NCBI RefSeq assembly: GCF_902148845.1
Contig: NC_043746.1
Span: 20,655,074 to 20,719,073 of the forward strand
From: Salarias fasciatus
Taxonomy: Eukaryota; Chordata; Actinopteri; Blenniiformes; Blenniidae
DNA: 64,000 nt
Direction: 5' to 3'
A program made the position numbers and the translations under genes. Under the pieces are notes generated by a model. The model ran no database searches. It saw only the letters and a list, made by a program, of their open reading frames with translations, and was not told the DNA's origin. Position 1 is the stretch's first letter; every line of letters starts with the position of its first letter. Positions 25,201 to 36,636 of this stretch are shown piece after piece.

Positions 25201-28200
25201 AAAGTGAGTGCCGTGCAGCCAGGGGCTGGTCAGTGGTGGAGGTGGTGGAGTAGGAGGAGGTGTAGGGAGCCACGGCCAGCGCAGTGCTGGCTCCAGCACT
25301 CGGCCCTACGCTTGGGGGATGTATGGAGGGGCAACAGACAGGGGTTTCAGCTGATAAGGAGAGTGCAGAGTAGACAGAGGGTGAAGAGGTTTCGGGCTCA
25401 AGCAAAGATTGATCAATCTTTGCCTTCGAGGGGGTTCTTGAGTTTGGTGCTACTTGCGCGTGAAGGTCTTCAAAGTTAATGTCAGATGGCTTTTCTGTCA
25501 TGCTGTGATGCGTTTGGTCATGACCGACGCCGCCTTCGAGCTTCACGGAGGGCAGAGCCGGTTTAGCGGGCTGATACGATGACGGACCTTCGCTGAACTC
25601 ATCTGAGATGTTTTGAACGAGGCACAAAAACTGCTCGAACTCCCTTTCTCCGCTTTTGCGTCGGCCGCTTTGGCTGTCAGTGCTGCTCTGGCGGGATACT
25701 CCCTTTGGACGTATCCGTGCGCTAACTACCCCGGGAACGGACCCTGTCTGGTCGGGTTTGGCTAACTCGGCTTGCAGGTTGCCATTATCATCAATGTCGC
25801 TCTGCGTCTTTTTCAAATCTTCATCACTTCTTTGGATTTCGTCTCTATCTTCACTTTCCACATCCAGTGGCTCATGTGCCTGACTGTTAGACATTAAAGC
25901 AGTGATGTCTCGACTACTGACCCTGGAGTGACCGTGAGCTGCTACGTTTTTCAGTTTACACTGACAATCTTGGCAGCTGCCTTGGCAAACTGCAGATATT
26001 TTACACAGTTTGTGAGAAGCCGCAGGGATTTCGAAGGAGGAGTTCATCTCCGGTATGTAGGTGTCCTTCAGCATGAACATGTCTTCTGGTGCTTTTGTCT
26101 CATCGTACATGACCGTCGGCGAGTCTTCTGGCAGCGGCGAAAATGTCCCGCTCAAAGTGTTGATGCTTCTGAGGGTATCGGCGACTTCTGATAGAGAAGA
26201 TCCATCAGAATCGATAAAACCAAAGTCTGTGTGATTCACGTTCATGTTCAGATCCCCTAAAGTCAGAGAGAAGGACACGTTATTGTTGATGCACGTGATT
26301 TCAGGCGGATTCGCCTCAAGTATCGTCTCCGCGGGAATCGATAAACTTTCCTGTACTTTCGCATCTGGCTTTGACGGAGTAACATATGGCATGTTGTACA
26401 GGTCTGTAACAGAAATCTCACTGTCAACAGGCATGCTTGGTCCTGAGCTCTTAAATGTGTTCAGAGTTTCATCAGTGTTCGCTGATAAACGGTGGTTGTT
26501 CACTTTCGGACGTCCATAATTCGCTCGACACATCCGTCCGTACAGATCCTGCTCAAACAGCGTGCCGCCCCAGCGGTCGCTCTCATCCTCCAAAGGCTCA
26601 TACTTGAACTTCTTCTCTCCCAAAGTGAACTCTGGAGGAGAGGTGACGTTTGTACACGGCTTTGATTGATGGCAGTCGGCGGTCTCGCCGCCCGAGTGAG
26701 ACTCAGGAGAAACGCTGTTTCTTTTGGACTCCCCTTCTCGTCCACGCTGCAGTGAGGCCACGCCCGTCTGAGAGAGCAGGTAGGCCTCCTTATGGACGGC
26801 TAACTCCTGACCTCTGTGCAGCCAGCCGTCAGAAAAGATCTCGTTCACCGAATTCCGTAGAACTCTCCTCGGAGGCAGCGGCGGAGGCTCCTCTCTGCAT
26901 GCCAGCAGCTCCTGCGGGTGACTACTATGACCGAGAGGGGGATAGCTACGCTTGCGGCACAGGGTGGGACTGGGCCTCGGCTGTTTCGGAAGAACGCTCC
27001 CTTTCGGGGAGTTGAACCTGCTGGTGGCGAAGGCGTCGAAGGACTCGTCGTCACCTTCTCCTGCGCTCTCCGACATGGAGCGAGGAGCCAGGAGGCCGGG
27101 CGAGTTAGAGGAGGCTCCTTTGGGTGATAACACAGGCAGCGATATCTGCCTGGCGACTGGCCTGGGGCGATCTCGCTTTATGGAAGCCATATTTGCAGCG
27201 ATAACTTCACGGGCGGCGGTGGCCGAGCAGGGCTGATCGGGGAGAGTCGTGTAATGGAAGGGAGATGAGCCGGAAGGGGAGCGAGACGCGAAAGGAGGCG
27301 ACTTCTGCAGCTCTTCTGCAATCAGCTCCTCGAAAAAGGGGTTGCACTGCATACGGGGGAGGAAGGGGTTGGAGGGGGAGATGGGTGCTGAGGATGGGGA
27401 GGCGGACGGGGTGAAGAGGTTGATGTGACTGCAGTCATCGCGTGAGACATGACTGGTGGGGGAAGCAGAGGGAGAGGAGCACTGAGGAGGTACAGGGGAG
27501 CGAGGGGGGAGTGGAGGGGGTACGTCTGAGCTGTTTTCTACCTTAGGAGAAACTTCCAGCCTGTGGAGGAAAATAGGGCACAATAGTCCTCTTAGTTAAT
27601 GAGGCGCCAGGTCACCGGACGGGGAACATCGTTCTTACACACACAGAAAACACAACCAGACTATGAGCCAGTATAAAGGGGGGGTGTTTTTGACCACTAA
27701 ACAAACATCAGAAGATATCAAATTGGCCAAATGACGGGTTTATGGAAAAAGGTAACAGAAATTTAATTGAAAAGCAAAAGCACATTTGCAAAAAAAAAAA
27801 TTAAAAAATTCAAGCAAAAATAATGATGGATGCATCAGAGCCATTCTAGCACCACCTGCATGGGCAGCGATTCTGTTGGGTGAGCTCATATCAACATGGA
27901 ATGATTTACTGCGGATCTCTTAATTGTTTTAGAATCATAGTGACTTTGTTGCAGAAACACACCACAGTGAAGGAAATGGCAGCGGCGAAGTGCTCTCAGT
28001 GGAAAATGCAGTATGAGGTGATGACACAGCATGGGCTTTTAAAATGGAGAGAGCTACGATCTAAATCAATTCCATTTTCAGATGAGCAGCGAGCAGAGCT
28101 AACACTGGACTCAGGACACCCAACTGAATGCAGGCCGTTTACGTGCCGACGCAGCAAACGCGCGATGGAGCCCGGAGGCGACCCTGACAGTGAACCCGAC

Positions 28201-31200
28201 TCACCTGGGCTTGTTCTGGGAGTCACCAGAGCCAAACCAGCCTCTGAGCCTCCCCTCAGAACTAGAGCCAGCCTGGTTCAGGTCCGACTTTGCTGGAAGA
28301 GAGTCACTCCTCCCACCAGAGAACAGCGTCTTTCTTGTCTTTCTGGCCTTGTCGGGCGAACCGTCGGCCGAGGAGACGATCGGCGCTGCCGCCTGACCCG
28401 CGCGGCTTCCTGTTTGATCCTCTTGATTCTGAGAAGACGACATCTGAGCTTCCTTCTCCTCCTCTTTCTCTTCTTTCTTGGTCTTGTCGAAGGACCATCG
28501 ACGGCCCTCTGCGAAAGAGCCTTTGTCCTCGCTTCTCTTGGTGAGATTCTGCAGGGAGCGGGACAGCGGGGAGCACTTCTCCAGCAGGACCAGTTTGGAC
28601 GGCAGCGCTCCAGAGCTCCTTGGAATCGACGGCTCCGAGTCGTAAACGTGGCTTCCATTGATACACAAGGACGACTTGGACTGAGTCATGGTCTGACCTT
28701 TGAGCGACTCCACTGCAGGGTTCGTTCGAGGGAAGGCCGTGGTGATCTTGCTCACTTCATCGCTGAAGGCTCGCTTGTGTGTGAGAACCTTTGTGGTGTG
28801 CTGGCTGGTGAGCACTGGGAGAGAGACAAAGAAACACAAAGTGATGATTGAAAGGCTTTTTTTTTTTAACTTTCTTACTATAAATATTTCTTTCAAACTT
28901 TTCAATCTTTTTAAGCAGAACCAGTTTAAAATATTCACATTTATGATTAGATGTTTTGTGCAGTGTCTATCATTGTTCTTTCTTTGTTCACAGCAGTAGT
29001 GAAATGGTGCTACGTCTGCTACATTTACTGAGAAACTGGGACACCAAGTGGATAAACTAGAAATAGCACTTCATTTTAGTCAATTACAAAGAATGTGTAT
29101 TGAGCATAATTATGCAAAAAGCATCACAACCTAACTTCCTGGGCCGGATTTGGTCCACAGACTGTATGACTGACATACCTGCTGTATGTAAAATATAGGG
29201 AGAGTTACACATGATGCATTCGGGTTTTAATAGGGGAGGGGAAACACTTTAGATTTGTTGAAGTTTATACTCTTGTTGAAGTGTTTCATCATTATAATAG
29301 CAAATAAAGTGAATGAGTGTTTCCACTATTACTCAATTTAAGTCAAATTTCTGTAGTTATATATAAATAATTTTTTTTGTTTCCACCAGTTTCTCTTACA
29401 TAATTTAGTGCTCGAAAGTCAGATGGAGGAGCGACAGCCTGCAATATCCTCGTGGTGAAAGTGAAAGGCACACAGCTGCACACAGACCAGCCCTTCTCTG
29501 TTACCAAGCATTCACATTTCATGTGTTTTTCTGCTCGTTCCTCTTTTCACAGCCTACCTTTCTTAGCTAAGTCGGTCTCTCCGTAGTGGGAGTCCACTCT
29601 CACTTTGCTTGTGTAGATGGGGGAGCTGGGAGGATCCGACAGCAGGTCCAGACAGGGCGGGGGCCCGAGGTTATCGCTGGCCACGGAAGACACGCTGCTG
29701 TCCGAAGCCAGCGACGAGCACGACCTCGTGTCGGACGACTTCCGCAGCCTCCCCTTGAAGAAATCCTTCACCTTGCTCCTCTTCTCCTCCGTTATCTCTA
29801 CCTCCCGCGACTCCGCCGGCCCGCCGCCCTCCTGTCCGAACGGCTGAGAGCCGGAGAGCGCGGCGTAGCGACCTGGCACGATGGCCGAGGACGACTCCAC
29901 GTCGCCCCGCTTCCTCCCCGTCACGCGGTCCTTGAGCTTGCCGAACGCCGAGCGGGGCTTGTCTTTCATGGTGAGGTCGAACATGCTGGCCGTCATGTTG
30001 TTGCGGGTGAACTGGACGGTCACCTGGAGCTCGCCTCGCTCCTTCTCCTTCCTGCCGGCCTTAGAGTTGAGCTTGAACCATCTGGAATGAAGGGAACAGA
30101 CTGTCAGCATCCATAAAAAGGCAAATAATACCGTCTGAAAACAACACAGCGCTTCAGGAGGGTGTCTTCAGTGTGATGATAGTTTCAAAGCTCATATCAT
30201 AACTCACGCAAGAATTTCCTTCTGGAAAAATCTTTCCTCGATATTACATAATCTGGATGTACTGCTCAGGGGACGGTGTTGAAAAACATGTCTCTGACAA
30301 AACTGTTGTATAAGTCTAAGAGCAGGAAATCCCAACCAAAATTCCTCCAGGCGGGATCCACCCACCTACACCTGAGTATGTGCCTGGGGGGGAAAAAAGA
30401 CAGTGAGGAGTCCACCAATGAAACCCTCCGTCTGTCCCTGCCTCCCGCGCCCTGCCAGTGGACGGGAGAAAAAAGCAACGGAGCCAAAACTAACAGCAGG
30501 AATTCATGAGTTTCGCCGAGTGCAGAAAGAGGAGCGAGGGCGGAGGAGCCGCAATTGAAGCCAGATGTGTTGAATTGTTTCTGCTCCTCAGCGGTGATAG
30601 TGGACACGTTTCCCAGAGTCAAAGCGAGTCCAGTTCAGCTTCACAGCTGGACTCTGTAACGAATGGCCACAACTCTTCACTTTCAGTTCAGTCCTGTGTT
30701 GTGTTGCATTCTGGTCTTTTTACTCCACATTTCTGAATCTCCCTGCTAAAACACAGCTTCATCACAAAGCCCTGAGGAGAGGCTGAGTATGAGTCACTCA
30801 CTGTCAGGTGAGATTAAAACCTTTTCTGACAGAATGAAAAACAACCCTCAACCTCACAGTTTTGCTGGGTCTCTGTCTGATTTGCCTCATTTTAATGTCT
30901 TTACAAGATATTTTGTGAGTTACTCTGGATATATTGCTATAAACCACTGAGAACCAGGATGAAGCATCTTCGGTTTGGACAACAGGTGACGGGAAATCGC
31001 TTAACAGTTAAATGTAAAGACACTGTCCTACAATCAAGCTCATGTTTTACTGCTGCTCTGGTCATTTCCTTCATGTTTCCTGCTGAACTGACTGCACCAG
31101 CACTGTTCAGTTCGGTGCCAAACCTTCTATTTCATCCTTTTCTTTTGTCTTTAGAGGAGGCTTTTCCTCCACATCTGATCAGCACACCAGCCCGGTGTCC

Positions 31201-34166
31201 CAGACGCCTCTGGGCGGTGCTCGAGATCAAAACTGTCAAAATGAATTTTAAGACGTGCTGAAGCCTTTAGCAGTTGTTTTGAAGACTCCTGTTTTCAGAG
31301 GTTCATGACAGCCGGTTTGTCTGCCGGCGTTTGGCTTCCCTGCTTTGTTTTAGTGAATGGGAGACAGGAGAGGGGCTCGGCCACAAAAACATTCCACATT
31401 TTGATGAAAACAACAATGGCGACTACCATTCCTGTTAGAGTCAGCATCTTTAACAACTTCTGGTCAGTCTGCTTCATCCTTCCACGGCCATTTTTGTTTT
31501 GTTGGTGTGGTACAGTTGTTGCTTAATTCATTTTATTATATTTGGAAAAAGACCTCCTCAGTTCCATTGTGTGTCTTTATTTGATGCATTTTTTTGGAGA
31601 GTCTTGACTTGTGACGGCTGTCACATTCAGACCTCATGATCTCAATGACAACGTGTTTTTATGATGACTAAACTGAACACTGCAATAAAAATAAAAAAAA
31701 CATTTCTTTCAAATTGAGCACCGAAGGTAAAACAATCAACGGAATTTAGGAAAAAAAAAAACTGAGAAAGAAGAAGGCAAAAAAAACAACCTTTAATTTG
31801 AATTTCTGGTTCAACCAGACTAAATCCTTTGTTTAAAGCTTAATAGCTGAATAACAGTACAGCTTTGAATAACCTGGCAGTCACTTATCAGATGCAGAGC
31901 TGAAACAGAGAGACAGGGACACGGTCACCTGCTCCTCAACACTCAGTCTATTTGCTCCTATCTGTCATTTTCTTTGAGAAACAGTTTCTTTTTTTTCAGT
32001 TTAGCAAGTCATTTTTAATCACGTTTCATTTTGAGGAAACGTGTCCATGCATGTCCACTTTTTTCCATTTCCAACTTCCAAGTGAATGAAAATGACAAAC
32101 CTGTAGCTTACCACGGCCGCAGCTCTGTGGTCAGGTCCAGACAACGCCGACACATTTCTGACTATACTGGTTCTCGAACTGAAACACTCATTTACTCGCT
32201 TTTCAGAGGGCATTTATGAAATGTGTATCGTATTGCGGCGAAGCAGCAATAATCACTGTGGTGGGGATAGAGTTTCTCTACACCGGCGACAAAAACATTC
32301 AGCAAATGCAGATACAAACTACAACAATGCAACACCTAGCTTTTTAAAGCCAGGATTTCAGTAAAATGTTATGTTTTTGGCTTTTCATGTCTATAAGCAT
32401 CGTGTATTTTTAGGGTTTCGTCTCCTTTGCTGGGCACAAAGTGTACTTGTAGTTAGTTCTCAGGCTGCTCCGATTTCCTTCCAGTCCAAAAACATGTGCT
32501 TTAGGCTAATTGGTGTCTCTAAATTTCATGTAAGTCAGCAGGGATGTGCTCCAGCTTTTTGTTGGATAAAGTGCTGTAGAAGATGGCGCTATAGAAGACA
32601 CTTATATTATCATTTCACTTATATAAGGCTTCTCTGGAAGTCTCCTGCCCCCTCTGAGAATTTAAAGTGGTCTCCAGTCTGTATTGGATGCTCCTCGTCT
32701 TGATTTGCAGAGCAGCGTGCAAACTGCAGCTCGTAAACAACACTATGGAAGTCCAGAAAACCTACGTGGTTCAAGCTTTGGCAGGAGTCACCCTGCAAAA
32801 CACCACATCTGACTTTACTGCTGAACCCTTCCACCACAGGGACATGAAACATAAGGCCTGTGGGCCAAACCCAGCCCACTGGAGAATGCAGTTCAGGCCA
32901 TGGGATGACAATGCAAATGTTAAAAAAAAAGAATGAATTACAGAGAAATGAGCTTCTAGACTTTCTGATCTGTCGGGTGTGTTTCAGGGACTAAGCTTGA
33001 TGTGACAGTTAAAGCTTTTACGTCTAGGGTCGGCAACCTGCAGCTCTGGAGCCACATGTGGCTCTGTAGTCCCTCTGCAGTGGCTCCATGAAGCCTTCAA
33101 GATATGAAACCTCAATAAACATTTAACTTTTTATCATAGTGACACACCATAGTACTCTTCAAAATGATGAGTCGCTCTTGGTCCAAAAGGGATTCAAAAA
33201 AGGTACAAGTAAAATTAGGGAAAATATCTAAAACACAGGATGTGGAGGGAAAAAAATAGTAGAATGGCTTAAAAAACCTGAAATGTCTACAATTTCTTAA
33301 AGAAAAAAAAAATATGGCTGGAAAAAAACATGTAAAACTGCTTACAGAGAGGTAAAATTATTAAAACAGCTAAACTATCAAAATGTGTCAACAAAAAAAG
33401 CTTGAAAAGGAGCAAAACTATTGAATCAGGTACCAAGATAGGTTAAATGTAGAAAAATTTCTATTCAACTATTCTGAACTGCAGCTTCAACTTCATAAAT
33501 ACATCGTAATATAGTTTTAATATGTGCATCAACACGATGAAACTTCATGAGCTGCATTGGTCTCACTTTAAAGGTTAAATGTGTTCTCATTCATGCAGTG
33601 AGTTTGACCCCCTGCTCCAGACAGCAGAGGATCAGCTGCTGCATCCAGGTTGTAAAAGATGCGCATGCCTGTTGTGCTCGGCGGAAAGTCGCGTGTCATC
33701 CTGATATTCCCATCACTACTGACATGACTCAACACTTTCCTGCTGTGTTTGGTGGGAATTAAACAAAAAAAAAAACCCCAACCTACTCGTCTCGGGGACA
33801 CACTCCGTCCTGAAATATCTTATCGAGAGGGATGATGGTTTGCCCGAGAAACACGTCCAGCCCGATGAGGACCCGGTGCATGACGGTGAGGACCAGGTCC
33901 CCGCTCCCCGGGGGGTACCCGCTGCGCCCGCCGTCCTCCAGGATCCCGGGCAGCAGCTCGAAGCAGCACTCCTCGTTCCACTGGGGCACCTCCGCCTTCT
34001 CCACCAGCCCCGTGGTGTACTTCTCCTTCCCCACCTGGATGATGGTGTAGAGGTAGCGGCTGCCGTGCTTGCCCTTGGTGCGCAGCCCTCTCGCGCGCAG
34101 CACGGTGACATTCACATGAGTCGGCACCCATCGCTGGTCGTCGTCCAGATCGATCAGCGACATCAT
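22213..34166 (-). CDS. rab11fip5: Rab11 family-interacting protein 5 (Rip11/GAF1), C2 and FIP-RBD effector
   Basis: Six coding exons (minus strand, 5' to 3'): 33787-34166, 29558-30081, 28205-28814, 25152-27560, 23597-23732, 22213-22473. They sum to 4320 nt, 1439 aa plus stop, phases consistent. Exon 1 encodes the N-terminal C2 domain (WVPTHVNVTVLRARGL to CPRDE); class I FIPs use it to bind phosphatidic acid and PIP3 on membranes. Exon 2 has WFKLNSKAGRKEKERGE and the block FTRNNMTASMFDLTMKDKPR that is nearly identical to human. Exon 3 has LTHKRAFSDE and SSLCINGSHVYDSEP. The last exon ends with the FIP-RBD coiled coil, with YIDNLLLRI near residue 1415, which binds Rab11/Rab25. The protein acts in apical recycling-endosome traffic. 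The canonical human protein is 653 aa, and the excess here is almost all exon 4. An alternative start one codon in (34161-34163) is possible. Confidence 0.95.
22474..25151. other. rab11fip5 introns 4-5 content
   Basis: Intron 5 (22474-23596) contains the hairpin and a 22700-23330 stretch rich in homeodomain-type TAAT words that looks like conserved regulatory DNA. Intron 4 (23733-25151) is AT-rich with no recognised element or gene. Confidence 0.45.
22655..22687. repeat. Short perfect hairpin in rab11fip5 intron 5
   Basis: TAGGCAGCTTCAC (22655-22667) and its exact complement GTGAAGCTGCCTA (22675-22687) are separated by 7 nt, giving a 13-bp stem. The role is unknown. Confidence 0.8.
25152..27560 (-). 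CDS. rab11fip5: Giant 2.4-kb internal exon 4 of rab11fip5 with NPF and proline-rich motifs
   Basis: This exon is 2409 nt (803 codons), open throughout, with phase matching exons 3 and 5. Its acceptor at 27561-27563 is CAG and its donor at 25150-25151 gives GTGAGA. The encoded region is Ser/Pro-rich and looks disordered. It holds PPPLPPRSP and PPPLPPRRV (SH3-type ligands) and two NPF tripeptides about nine residues apart (codons at about 27368-27370 and 27341-27343), followed by the acidic FFEELIAEEL. NPF is the ligand of EHD-family EH domains; Rab11-FIP2 is known to use NPF motifs for EHD1/3. The exon is absent from the 653-aa human isoform and is likely a cassette that can be skipped: exon 3 ends and exon 5 starts in matching phase, since 2409 is a multiple of 3. 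Confidence 0.85.
29125..29185. mobile_element. hAT-like terminal fragment
   Basis: The words GGGCCGGATTTGGTCCACAG near 29140-29160 match the GGCCGGATTTGGCCCGCGGGCC-type ends of vertebrate hAT (Charlie-like) transposons. Only a short diverged remnant lies here, in rab11fip5 intron 3. Confidence 0.35.
32455..32590 (-). mobile_element. Dispersed teleost repeat fragment in rab11fip5 intron 1
   Basis: The order TTCCAGTCCAAAAACATG, TTAGGCTAATTGGTG, CTCTAAATT, GGATGTGCTCCAGC is the complementary end of the same common repeat seen at 20665-20870, in the opposite orientation. Confidence 0.55.
32845..33105 (+). mobile_element. hAT-type transposon remnants in rab11fip5 intron 1
   Basis: Two diagnostic pieces are seen. 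AGGCCTGTGGGCCAAACCC at about 32852-32870 resembles one hAT end. GGGTCGGCAACCTGCAGCTC with GGAGCCACATGTGGCTC at 33027-33064 resembles the well-known end GGCTCTGGAGCCGCATGCGGCTC of another hAT family. No transposase ORF is present; A-rich single-copy-like DNA follows to about 33430. Confidence 0.5.
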
Positions 34167-35090
34167 CTTGCCCGGCGGTCCAGGAGGGGGGAGGGGGGGG
34201 CAGCCTGCAGACCCAGAAACAGTCCCGACTCGGCCTAGCAGCTGCAGACTTCAGCGGTCATCCCTCTTTCCTTTCTTCCGCGCTGCGCCAGAGTTTCCGC
34301 GATGCGCAAAAATGCCTCTGCAGAGAATCTCTCCAAAGTCCGCCTGGTCTCCGAGGGGGGTTTACCCGAGGTCAGCTCCCGCTCCCGCACGGCGCGGCTC
34401 GGCCTCCGCACCGCGCACGGTATTGCAGCAATCGATGTGAATCACGTTGAGAGAGTGAAGAGCAGAGCAGAGGATCCCCATCAGTCCCGCCGCGCGCTGG
34501 TTTACAGTCCGGAGAGTGAGAGCGCGAGGCGGCCCGCCCTCCTCCAGCAGCACGGCCGCGCACACACACACACAGGGAGGAGGAGGGAGGGATGCCGCAG
34601 CATGAAAGAGAAATACCAGCGCGTGCAAACACACACACACAACACTGTATAATCGGTTCAAAGTTCAATTTTTTTTAATGTTTAGTTGAGTAATGCTCAT
34701 TTCTCTGCTCATTTCTCCGTTAAAAAAAATCTTCAAGTTGAGGAACGAAGCCGTCTTCAAGCCTACAGCGCCATCTAGTGGAGATTATTCAGACTTCAGG
34801 CGGAGGAGAATCAGAACCGAGACAAAGACAATCAGAGGTTTTAAACATCTCATCCTTCCAGATGGAGGAGCTGTAGGAGGCGTTTCAGTTCCGACACAGA
34901 CAACATAACAGACGAGCCTCACGGACATTTATGGTTAATAAAAATACATAAATGCATGAATACGTCAAGAAATACAAATCAGTTTAGTTAATACTTTTTC
35001 AATGAGTGTATTTCTATAATTTCATTTGTGCAGTGTTTTCGATGTTCATAGTTCTGTTTAATATGTGTGTGTGTACTGCTGCTGACAACA
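34167..35090. other. rab11fip5 promoter region
   Basis: 34167-34620 is CpG-rich and is the likely promoter and 5' UTR of rab11fip5 (minus strand). It includes a short CA run near 34561. AT-rich DNA follows. A CTCF-like word CAGCGCCATCTAGTGG lies at 34766-34781. No TATA box was convincing. Confidence 0.5.
34766..34781 (-). promoter_or_regulatory. Weaker CTCF-like motif upstream of rab11fip5
   Basis: CAGCGCCATCTAGTGG resembles the reverse CTCF core CAGCGCCCYCTGGTGG with two or three changes. Motif match only, about 600 bp upstream of the rab11fip5 ATG. Confidence 0.3.
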
Positions 35091-36636
35091 CACTCTAAAA
35101 ACTAATTCAGGTGACCTTTACTCATTACTCAAATAAACATGTTGTTGTGAAATCAAAAATCAAGTTCTGAGTTGCTGCTAGACTATTTACTTGCAAACGT
35201 TATTTTATTGAGCTTGGATGACACACAAATCATGCCTTTTGATTCAATATACTATCGTTGACTTGTCAGAGTGTAAAATTTTCAGTCAGTCATGAAATGA
35301 TTAGATTTTAAGTTCTGCTAATGTAAAATACATTTTGATGACGTGTCAACGGCGCAGTTTCCCTCCGCGTGCAGCGGAAACGTTCACGGCCAGAGGGTGA
35401 GCACATGGTGGGCCCAGCCGAAGCTCATTGAAGCGCTGCAGTGAATGGTAAGTCATTTTATGCTTAATTATGCCAATTTTCATTTGCTCAGGATTGAGTT
35501 GATGAAACCGAATACTGAAATCTAGAAGTGGTGACTTTGAAATCTGAGCAGTGTTGGTAATGGTCTGTGTGCAGAGGCAGAGTTGGCTAGCTGATGCCAG
35601 TCATTGACTGAGGCTTAAATGCAGGAGTAATGGTTTACTTTCGGTAGGTGATTAACAAAATCTAAATCATAGTCTTACGAGGGTTATTAATCACCCATTG
35701 AAAAACCGAATTGTCCCGTATTGGATGGTAAGGAATGGTCTTTACGCCGTTTCACCATATTGGAGCAGCGCCGTCATTAACAGCAGGCAGCGCACACTTA
35801 AAGTTATCCCGTTCATTTCCGCATTTCATTAACCAGGTAAACATGCCAGGACCCCCATTTCCTCTCCGTTCAGAGTTTCTAAAGCCTTAGCTTGACAGCA
35901 TAGCGCCGCACGTACGCGTTCTGTCGTTTCAGATTCCGTGCATCATGTCCCTGCACGCTGGGCTTACTGCATGCGGTGCGTGTCCACTGTCCAGACAGCG
36001 TGTCCGGAGCTGTGCGCCGTTTTTGAACGGGCGACCACGAGTTTTTTTTTTTGTTTGTTTTGTTTTTTTTCGCGCACTCTAAAAACTTTACCCCCTCATT
36101 CCACATTTTCCGCATTCTGCTCCCCCCCTGCAGCAAACAAGTTACTATTGCAATCAGTCGGTTGCAAAGAACCATATTTCATTTGTACATGTAAATAAAT
36201 TAATATTGACGTTAAAACAGCTAATGTGAGAATTAATTAAAAAAGAGGACTGTACATTTATGTTTGAGTTGAAGTGATAAGTACACAGGCCATAAGAAAA
36301 CTGGCATTTTGCATTGTATTAGAAAGAATAGTAATTAAGTAATTAAGTTCATTTAAATGTTTTGTAAGGTTTCTTATATGCATGTTTAAAACTGTGCTTT
36401 TACTTAATTTACTTATCCTTTATTTCCCTACTTAGGTCTTCAGCCACCTTCCTGTGGGCCTTGCGAGGACCAAAAAAACTGGCTTTGTCTTCACCTGGTA
36501 TCCAGGTGTTGTGGATTTGGTTATTCTTCTGAAGTGAGTGTGAAGAAGTGTATAACTGTTTTTTTAAACCATTATTTTTCCACTGCTGATTGATTCAATG
36601 ATTCATGTTTGGTTCTCATCCTGGTGTGCCCTGTAG

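Larger units (their letters stand above)
28815..33786. other. rab11fip5 introns 1 and 3 content
   Basis: Apart from the mobile-element remnants listed, intron 1 (30082-33786) and the intron 28815-29557 hold no recognised gene. A (T)n/(A)n-rich character prevails, and the small ORFs are chance. Confidence 0.45.

Noticed and set aside
27880-28851. 323-codon plus-strand ORF
   Set aside because: It is the antisense of rab11fip5 exon 3 and flanking intron; the minus strand gives a clear match to the family, the plus strand none.
33840-34238. 132-codon plus-strand ORF
   Set aside because: Antisense of the rab11fip5 C2-domain exon, open because of high GC.
36437-36535. Possible further coding exon before the SAMD3-like exons
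   Set aside because: One frame is open (VFSHLPVGLARTKKTG...) with AG before it, but the 3' border is not a clean donor and the peptide does not match the family, so it was not added.
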